Source: Seison nebaliae | Lineage: Eukaryota; Rotifera; Pararotatoria; Seisonacea; Seisonidae | DNA length: 23,095 bases | Assembly: GCA_023231475.1 (NCBI GenBank) | Contig: JALJEE010001420.1 | Coordinates: 1-23,095, forward strand | Direction of reading: 5' to 3' | Shown: one piece after another, positions 16,296-23,095 of the stretch | Layout: each line of letters opens with the position of its first letter | Numbering within the stretch: position 1 is the first letter of the stretch | Translations under genes and position numbers: made by a program | The notes under the pieces: model-generated | What the model was told of the DNA's origin: nothing | The model's input: the letters and a program-made list of their open reading frames with translations, nothing else | The model's database searches: none

Positions 16296-19200
16296 ATGAA
16301 CTATTCCAACGAAATTCGAGTTGCTAACTTAAGTCAATTGAATGATAATAGGAAGCGAACATGTCTCGATGTGAGTGATCATTCAGCTGCGACAAATATT
16401 AAGAGAAAAGTTAATCCGTGTTATTATAAACTCTCTTCCATTAACACGACTGATCACACGACGAATGATATCAATCGACGAACAATTATTAATAGTTGTC
16501 ATACAAAAAATAATGGTCGAACTAATTTCATTAGTTATCGAATAAAAGATCCAGAAACGATGAGAATTTCTGGTGAAGAGAATTATGTGGAGGTAACGAA
16601 TTTGGTGAGACAACATCGAAATCAGAGAGGTCTCATGAAGAACATGCAATTTCCCCGTAATGGTATGAGGAATGAGAGTATCACAATTGTTTATCCCAAT
16701 ATGAATGTTGAACGAGTGAAATATATTCCCGTTGCTAATATCGAACCAGTTGTAAAGGAAGATGAGAGGAAAGTGGAAGAAGATGTTAAATCGACAATTG
16801 ATATTTCTGATAGTTCTGATGGAATGAATGATAATATTATTGAGGAGGAGAATGAGGAAAAGAAAAAGACTTCTCAATTATCCCAATTTACACAAGATGA
16901 TTCATTGGTGGAGGAGAAAGATGTTAATATTTCAACATCGACTAATGAAATTTTGAATAATTCGAGGGAAAGATCGTCGTCGAATGAAGACGGTACATTA
17001 TCAGCTGAATCACTCAGTCATATTTTTGTGGATTGTGAAAGATTGAAATGGGAGGAGAATGATGAAATTGAAATGAAATGGGAAGAAGAGAAAGATAAAA
17101 GAGAATCATCTCCTTTATCAGAAGAAGAAGAAGAAGAGAAAAGGAAAAATGAATTTGAAGAAAAATTATTCTCTCAACAAAAATTATTGACGAGACCAGG
17201 CTCATATGCAATCTTCACCAATCACAAGTGTAAACGAGTGAAAGGAAAAGATGAGGAGAAAAAAGAATTAATCTCATCCATTTTCCATCGATTATGGTTA
17301 ATGAATCGAACATGGCAAGAATTGGAATTGGTGAATGATCTAGTGGAATTGACGGTGATTTATTTGAAGTATAATCTCATCGAATTTCGTTATCGAATCA
17401 CTCAACTTCATCAATGGATTAAACGTTTAATAGCCGCTTATCATATCATCCTCCTCAACAACGGTATGTATTCGATGGAGAATTTGGGTTTCTATCTCTT
17501 TCTACGTCGATTAAGAATAGAAATTTATTTGTTCATTTGTAATCACTTCTCCAAATATCCCACCAATACCATCAGCATTCTCATGAATAATATGGATAGT
17601 GCATATTGTGATAATGTGGTGGCGTCATTCCTGAGTGTAATGAATCAGAATCTTCTCTCCATGTTAGCATTGACGAGAGGGAAGCGAATCAATTCGATGG
17701 AAGCTTTTGATGAATTAAAAAAAATTTTCAATTCTCATCTCACTAATACGAAACGACTTCCTACTCATCATTTGAGAAGGATGGATGTGCTCGTCAATTA
17801 TTTCAATCGGAATTTCAATCGATCCTCCAATTATTTCCATCAACTTGTTCTCAGTAATTTGGGTGAGAGGATCAATCGAAATATTCCACTTTCCATCTCT
17901 CACAACCCTCCAATCCTCCAACCAAACGAGAAGAGAAGTCAATTATCTTATTGGGAATTTTTAAGAAATATTCTCCAAACACTCAACGAAGAAGAAGAAG
18001 AAGAAGAAGAAAAGAAGACGAATAAAAAATTGAAATTTCCCGATCGAATATCACCAAGAAAATTATTAAAGAATTTGTATGAGAGAGATAAAGAGATAAC
18101 GGGCACATGTAATATCAAGAGGAAACAACGATTATCACAACAAGATTGTTTGAAAGGTCGACTCGTTTCCGATACGAATAGTAGTATCACCAGTAATCCT
18201 CCATATGAAGAGGAAGACGATTATGAATTGGGTGATGGAGAAACATCTTTTCTGAGTAATGTCAAATTAGCATCATCTCAATCTTCTCCAGCTATTTCAT
18301 TCGCTTCTTCAATGGATGAAGAACAAAAATTGAAGAATTGGATAAAACATAATTCATTATTTGATGAGAGAATGAATGATAATGATAATAATAATAATAA
18401 TAATAATAATAAGAAGAAGAAGATGATGAATTGTGAATATATTACAATGGATTTGGAGAGATATAGTGAAGATAAATTCAAATCATTTATGAATATGATA
18501 CGAGAGAAAGCTAATTGTCTTCCCAATCCTCTTCCTCCTCCTCCTCCATCAGCTAACAATTCAATGGAATTGACAGGTGAAGATGACGAAAGGAATGGTA
18601 ATAAGGAGAATGAATTGAACGGAAGGAAAACGAATAACGGATCATTAACTGACGTCAACGAAAATATTTTACCTGTCATGCTTTCATTCTCCAAACGGAA
18701 AAATGACGAAGTGACTGATAAGATTTCTTCTTCCCACTCGTCAGAAAAGAAGAAAGAAGAGAAGTTCGTCAATGTGGAGGTTCGTCACTCCAAAACATTT
18801 ATGGAGTTGTTGGTGGAACGGAGGAAAAATGTGGGAAAAGTTAAATTGAAATCAGAAAAAGTTGATTGGGAATCATCAGTGAATGAAAAATGGAAGAATG
18901 AAAGTGATGAGGATTTGATAGAGATTGAAGGAATGAATGATGGAGATGATGTGAAAGAGATTAAAATTGAGGAATTGAGTGATGATGAACAATTTTATCG
19001 TCAATTCGATCAAGACTATTCAAATGCAGTTGCTATGGATACTATGACATCTACTCATCAATCAATGAAACAATTGAGAAGAAAAATTAATATTGGTGAG
19101 GAATGGCAAGCAATCATTCCTCAAAATGACGATGATAATCTATTCTCACCATTACCATCATTGGCATCATGTTGTGATGGGAGAAATGATGTTATGCTTT

Positions 19201-22118
19201 GGATGGGAGAGATTGATGAGAATGGGAAAGAATTGGATCAAATTAAATTCCTAAAATATTTGGAAGGAATGAAAGAGAAGAATGTGGTTGAGGAGGAAGC
19301 ATTATATTTCCTTCAAATTAATCATCACAATTTTGAGAAATGTTTAAACGCAACTGAAAGAAGAGATAGAAGAGAATTGATACAATTACCCATTGAATCA
19401 GCGGATGAGATCGCCAAATTTCGAGATGTTTCCACAATCTATCCATCTAATCTCACTAAATTACAAGAACATTTCCCTCAATTCTCCATTAATGATATAT
19501 ATCGTATTTGTTTGAATACGGAGGAAGGTGATGACACACATTCTCGTATGGAACAATTGGTAAAAGAAAGAATTTTTTTCTTTCGAGCTTTCGTCTCTCA
19601 TCAATTCTCTTATTATTTGGGAGAATTGAGATATTTGTTTCGGAAAGCGTTCCCCCTATTGAACGAACAGAAGACACTTGTTAATTTCCTCTTTAAAAAT
19701 GATTTCTTCAAGATCCTCCAATATTATTTGGAATTACTTCATCCAAAACGTGGAGCACGTATTGAGATGATGACGAAGGAAAGAAATGTTCGTTTGGCTG
19801 TCGATGATCTCGTCAATACTTTCATTTCTCACGATAACATAAATAATATTCATCCAAATAATAATCAATTAGGAATTATCTCTGAATATTTCAAATATTC
19901 ATCCTCTTCTCCCTCCACCACATCCGATAGTGACGATGCTGAATACAAAAATATAGTTCGTTTCAGTAAAAGTTCATTGTCCAATAATCATCTTCTTCCG
20001 AATAATAGTGGAAATAGTCGAAAACATGTTCATCGATCGAAAAAAACGAATTATCGATTCAAATTTTCAAAGTTGTTGAAGAAGAATTTACGACGACATC
20101 CTCCCCATCACTCTCACTCGACAAATCAAGAGAATAAACTCAACGTTTGTTGTGCATCATCAGTGGTGAATTATCAAATCTATCAAACCATTCCTTATCG
20201 GGAACAATCGGAATGTGAAGATGTCAAATGGAGAGAATACGCTTCTCACAATCGACAACATTTCTCTCATTGGACCAATTGGACGACAATGGATCCATTC
20301 ATCCATTTTCATCTTAGTCGTGGCCACTATGAAGTGATGATTCGAGAAATTTTTAAAAGTTCCAAAATTACAGATCGTATTCGATTATCGAAAAATAATT
20401 CATTTCATCATTTCTTCGCTTCTCTTTCCTTCTCAATGCCATATGCGGAATGTGTGCAGAATGTTCGAATGAAACATCTCAATCTCACTCGAAAATTATT
20501 AGAATTATTAAATAGTGAAAACGGATCAGTTAATCGATCATTCTTCGGTAAACGTAAACGAGGACGACCACGCAAAGATGACCATAAGCATTTGATCAAT
20601 GAAACTCTCCAGAAGAATTTCACTGATTTCTCATTACAACTCGCAAAGATCGTTGAGAATTTCTTGAGAAGTAAACGATTGATCGATCTGGTGATAATGG
20701 GAGAACGTTGTCCAAAGACACTTTACAACCATGCTCTCACTTCAACAATTATTGGATGGAATGATGATGATGAGGAATTGTTGGGTGATAACAATAAACA
20801 AGATATTATCGATTATTCATCAGATGAGAATTATTGTGGAAAGAAAGGGAAAAAGAAGAGGAAACAATTTCTTCGTATTCTTCACAAAGTGGAAAAAGAT
20901 GGTCGATTTATCGATCTCAAATCATATGCTAACCATTTCGAAAATGACGATTTATCCCAAATCTTTAAAGAGAAATTTAAAGGAAAAAACAAAAATGTTC
21001 CTCGTTTGCCCATTTGTTCCAATTGTGGTATGGAGAAACTATTGAAGGAATTGATGAAGACGAACAATCATTTTATGAGAATAGTCACCGTTTCGTTGTT
21101 GTTACGAGAGAATTGGATTGATAGTTCTCTTCGGGCCAAATTGACCACTTTCCTCAACCAATCTTCAACGAACAAACGGAAATTATCTTCACTTCTCCTC
21201 AAAGCTTATTATCCTCCATCTTTACCCTACAATTATTTGTTGAATGAATTAGTACGTAGTTTATGTGGAGACAAATCACTCGACTTCCAAAGTATAAACG
21301 ATAAATTATATTGTAACAAATGTTTTATTTTACTTTCACATCTTCCCATTAATCACAAACTTCCCATTGTCACTACGAGAAGAACGAAAATTGGAACAAT
21401 CACTTCAACCAACTCCAACAACCATTGTCCATTCGAAATGGATGGTGATGATTTGCAGTCAGTTGGTGAGGACATCGTCAAAATTAAATATGGAGAAGTC
21501 GATTCAAATACGACAACAATGGTCCCTCAAACGAAAAAAATTCGATGTTTTCGTGATTATGTTTCTGTTGAATTTGAAGAAGAAGAAGAAGAAGAAGAAG
21601 AAGAAGAAGAAGAAGAAGAAGAAGAAGAAGAAGAAAATGATGATGATGAAGAAATAGAAGAAATGATTTTATCATCCGATTTTGATTGTGATACAATTTC
21701 AAGTTGTGATTCAGATGAAACATTCGACTCTTGTTGTTCTACAACAACCTCCGAAAAAAGTATTGGAAATGAATATGGAGATTATTCTCCTCCATATTCC
21801 AAATCGAAAATTCTTCCATTTAATCGACGGACATTCTCTTTCCTCGATCATATTGACCGACAGTTATTGAAGGAGAAGAAGATAAATTTGATTTATAAAC
21901 ACAACTCCTCGTTAATGGTCCACCATTACAAATTGAGTGAATTGACTCATGCTAATGAAAATTCCCGAAACTTTTTCTCTCAAATTAATGTGGAAGATTT
22001 TCTTCCTCCAAATCTCATCGAACTATCAAACTCAACTGAGAAGTTGAGTGGAATTGGAGAAGGAGGAAAGGAAAGAGTCGACGACCATCATCATCATTCA
22101 AGTAGTGATGACCAATAA
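16296..22118 (+). CDS. Large ELM2-domain corepressor-like protein
   Basis: One uninterrupted 1940-codon exon; the ATG is preceded by an in-frame stop at 16242. Residues ~930-1022 match an ELM2 domain: it opens with IGEEWQAIIPQ (family pattern VGxxYQAxIP), and closes with EEEALYFLQINHHNFEKCL (pattern ALxxLxxxxxxVExAL). ELM2 domains recruit class I histone deacetylases in MTA, MIER, CoREST and RERE proteins. Residues ~1035-1090 (IAKFRDVSTIY.. and FSINDIYRICLN) sit where a SANT domain should follow and look like a degenerate one. An AT-hook core, KRKRGRPRK, lies near 1419-1427. CSNC at 1574-1577 and CNKC at 1673-1676 may form a GATA-like finger split by about 95 residues. Helical blocks near 320-560 are unassigned. 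The rest is acidic and disordered, with 20 consecutive Glu near 1761-1780 from a pure GAA run. A nuclear chromatin corepressor is likely; MTA or RERE relationship is tentative. Confidence 0.85.
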   Translation: MNYSNEIRVANLSQLNDNRKRTCLDVSDHSAATNIKRKVNPCYYKLSSINTTDHTTNDINRRTIINSCHTKNNGRTNFISYRIKDPETMRISGEENYVEVTNLVRQHRNQRGLMKNMQFPRNGMRNESITIVYPNMNVERVKYIPVANIEPVVKEDERKVEEDVKSTIDISDSSDGMNDNIIEEENEEKKKTSQLSQFTQDDSLVEEKDVNISTSTNEILNNSRERSSSNEDGTLSAESLSHIFVDCERLKWEENDEIEMKWEEEKDKRESSPLSEEEEEEKRKNEFEEKLFSQQKLLTRPGSYAIFTNHKCKRVKGKDEEKKELISSIFHRLWLMNRTWQELELVNDLVELTVIYLKYNLIEFRYRITQLHQWIKRLIAAYHIILLNNGMYSMENLGFYLFLRRLRIEIYLFICNHFSKYPTNTISILMNNMDSAYCDNVVASFLSVMNQNLLSMLALTRGKRINSMEAFDELKKIFNSHLTNTKRLPTHHLRRMDVLVNYFNRNFNRSSNYFHQLVLSNLGERINRNIPLSISHNPPILQPNEKRSQLSYWEFLRNILQTLNEEEEEEEEKKTNKKLKFPDRISPRKLLKNLYERDKEITGTCNIKRKQRLSQQDCLKGRLVSDTNSSITSNPPYEEEDDYELGDGETSFLSNVKLASSQSSPAISFASSMDEEQKLKNWIKHNSLFDERMNDNDNNNNNNNNKKKKMMNCEYITMDLERYSEDKFKSFMNMIREKANCLPNPLPPPPPSANNSMELTGEDDERNGNKENELNGRKTNNGSLTDVNENILPVMLSFSKRKNDEVTDKISSSHSSEKKKEEKFVNVEVRHSKTFMELLVERRKNVGKVKLKSEKVDWESSVNEKWKNESDEDLIEIEGMNDGDDVKEIKIEELSDDEQFYRQFDQDYSNAVAMDTMTSTHQSMKQLRRKINIGEEWQAIIPQNDDDNLFSPLPSLASCCDGRNDVMLWMGEIDENGKELDQIKFLKYLEGMKEKNVVEEEALYFLQINHHNFEKCLNATERRDRRELIQLPIESADEIAKFRDVSTIYPSNLTKLQEHFPQFSINDIYRICLNTEEGDDTHSRMEQLVKERIFFFRAFVSHQFSYYLGELRYLFRKAFPLLNEQKTLVNFLFKNDFFKILQYYLELLHPKRGARIEMMTKERNVRLAVDDLVNTFISHDNINNIHPNNNQLGIISEYFKYSSSSPSTTSDSDDAEYKNIVRFSKSSLSNNHLLPNNSGNSRKHVHRSKKTNYRFKFSKLLKKNLRRHPPHHSHSTNQENKLNVCCASSVVNYQIYQTIPYREQSECEDVKWREYASHNRQHFSHWTNWTTMDPFIHFHLSRGHYEVMIREIFKSSKITDRIRLSKNNSFHHFFASLSFSMPYAECVQNVRMKHLNLTRKLLELLNSENGSVNRSFFGKRKRGRPRKDDHKHLINETLQKNFTDFSLQLAKIVENFLRSKRLIDLVIMGERCPKTLYNHALTSTIIGWNDDDEELLGDNNKQDIIDYSSDENYCGKKGKKKRKQFLRILHKVEKDGRFIDLKSYANHFENDDLSQIFKEKFKGKNKNVPRLPICSNCGMEKLLKELMKTNNHFMRIVTVSLLLRENWIDSSLRAKLTTFLNQSSTNKRKLSSLLLKAYYPPSLPYNYLLNELVRSLCGDKSLDFQSINDKLYCNKCFILLSHLPINHKLPIVTTRRTKIGTITSTNSNNHCPFEMDGDDLQSVGEDIVKIKYGEVDSNTTTMVPQTKKIRCFRDYVSVEFEEEEEEEEEEEEEEEEEEEENDDDEEIEEMILSSDFDCDTISSCDSDETFDSCCSTTTSEKSIGNEYGDYSPPYSKSKILPFNRRTFSFLDHIDRQLLKEKKINLIYKHNSSLMVHHYKLSELTHANENSRNFFSQINVEDFLPPNLIELSNSTEKLSGIGEGGKERVDDHHHHSSSDDQ
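18381..18424 (+). repeat. Coding AAT/AAG trinucleotide run
   Basis: A run of GAT/AAT codons passes into AAG codons inside the ELM2 gene, giving poly-Asn then poly-Lys. It lies in a disordered region and is probably variable in length between individuals. Confidence 0.7.
21576..21635 (+). repeat. Coding (GAA)20 microsatellite
   Basis: Twenty GAA codons in a row without a single GAG encode a 20-residue Glu tract in the ELM2 gene. The purity of the run suggests recent slippage expansion rather than selection for acidity alone. The antisense and other-frame poly-Leu and poly-Lys readings here are artefacts of this repeat. Confidence 0.9.
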
Positions 22119-23095
22119 ATTTTGAAAGATGAAATAATGAACGATAACTCTCATTAATAACAATCAATTTCATTATAAAATTTTTCTTTTAACTCTTTTT
22201 TTCCATGCCTGATAATGTGGACAGATCATATTAGACATTTATTTGGTAGTTTATTTTTTTTTTCTTTTAAAATTTCTTTCTTCATTTTTTTTTTGTGATT
22301 ATCGTTTCGTTTCATCCTTTTTCTTTTTAATATTGACATATGTAAACTTATTCCAAAATTCTCTTTTTCTTTTTCCAATTTGGACGTTCGACAATTTACG
22401 GTTTTATAATTAAGTTGAATAATTTCTCTTTTTTCTTATTCGTACATTTTCACACATATCTGTAATTTCTGTTTATTTCCAATATGATTTCTCACAAATT
22501 TTGAAATTATTTCGTATGACATAAAGTTGTTTGATTTCATTTTAATTATCAATAAATTTTATTCGTGAGAAATTTTCTTTTTTTTTCCTTCTTTCCCAAA
22601 CTAAATTATTTCTAAACATCCCTTCCAAACTTTCTACCATCTTTCACTCAATATCTTTATTGAAATGAGACGATTGAATATTTATAGAATTGACATCTAT
22701 TGATATAGCCTAATAGAACAATCATATTCCATATTGTAATCAACTTACTCTTTCCGAATGTAGAAGGAATTCATTAGAAATTCATAAACTCTCCTCATCT
22801 TCCATATAGTAGTGCTGTGATTATGATCCGTGAGTCCAAAGTGATAAGACTTGAGTCCTCCATACATTATGGAAAAAAAAAATCCAGATATGATAAGAGT
22901 CCTATACATACAAGGCTCGAGCGAAGCTATTAGCCAGACTCATACTTTGGCTCGAGTCCTCTCATGAATCGGAATCGATTCCTCTCTTTAGCATGGTCTT
23001 TAGCTTTAGACAAAATTCGATATTTTTTAAATGCTCATAACTTTCTTCAAATAGCATTATATGCTTAAGGGAGCATACTGTTAGATAGCCCAATT
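22119..23095. other. T-rich 3' flank and intergenic DNA
   Basis: No gene is visible after the ELM2 stop. An AATAAA overlaps the stop codon (22114-22119) and another lies at 22551-22556, either of which may end the transcript. The first ~500 bases are T-rich as expected of a 3' UTR or its flank. Past 22800 the base composition is less skewed and carries a cluster of GAGTCC motifs, listed separately. Confidence 0.5.
22831..22965. repeat. Cluster of GAGTCC motifs, possible repeat element end
   Basis: GAGTCC occurs at about 22832, 22853, 22897 and 22954, partly within longer near-repeats: TGATAAGACTTGAGTCC and TGATAAGAGTCC in direct orientation, and GACTCATACTTTGGCTCGAGTCC, which partly mirrors GAGTCCAAAGT. 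Mixed direct and inverted motifs and a more balanced base composition than the flanks suggest part of a dispersed element, possibly continuing past the window end. The family is not recognised. Confidence 0.35.

Noticed and set aside
18278-18772. 164-residue minus-strand frame with Leu and Ser runs
   Set aside because: The runs are the antisense of Asn, Lys and Glu codon repeats in the ELM2 gene.
1-23095. tRNA, rRNA or other structured RNA genes
   Set aside because: I scanned for the GGTTCGAATCC-like B box of tRNAs and for conserved rRNA blocks on both strands and found no convincing match; weak partial matches near 540-580 and 22915 lack a cloverleaf.

Overview
The window is AT-rich nuclear DNA from an animal, most likely a small arthropod such as a mite. 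The animal assignment rests on a clear tetraspanin, a LOTUS (OST-HTH) domain protein and an ELM2 corepressor-type protein. The arthropod or mite guess is inference from the AT-rich, codon-repeat-rich genes with long single exons and 48-55 nt introns. I see no bacterial operons, CRISPR arrays, rRNA, recognisable tRNA or virus-derived elements.

Layout. Bases 1-4200 are AT-rich and gene-poor. They hold a TAA microsatellite and a non-autonomous foldback-type element at about 1518-2025, whose inverted arms are built from degenerate ~16 bp tandem units and which is flanked by a 10 bp direct repeat. A low-complexity coding exon of 573 codons lies at 4218-5939 (+); a strong 3' splice-site signature just upstream suggests it is not the first exon. 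Bases 5940-8766 have no convincing gene but hold two AAC microsatellites, a ~31-32 bp tandem array (7286-7471) and a 48 bp-armed inverted repeat (7660-7827).

At 8767-9642 (+) lies a secreted protein made of two tandem six-cysteine modules. It converges on a helical protein of unknown family on the minus strand (9701-11681), whose unspliced C-terminus is probably a 55 nt pyrimidine-rich intron. The poly(A) signals of this pair are interleaved within 30 bp. Bases 11682-12708 hold a possible decayed inverted-repeat element. A three-exon LOTUS-domain gene (12709-13978, +) converges on a two-exon tetraspanin (14384-15130, -). After a ~1.2 kb divergent intergenic region, one 5.8 kb exon (16296-22118, +) encodes a 1940-residue ELM2 protein with an AT-hook and a possible split GATA-like finger. 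The last ~1 kb is T-rich flank with a cluster of GAGTCC motifs.

The genes do not form an evident pathway; each looks independently transcribed. The points most worth a second look are the 25 nt (or 85 nt) intron inside the LOTUS gene, the duplicated six-cysteine secreted protein, the 16 bp-unit foldback element, and the giant ELM2 protein with its ~95-residue gap between two CxxC pairs.
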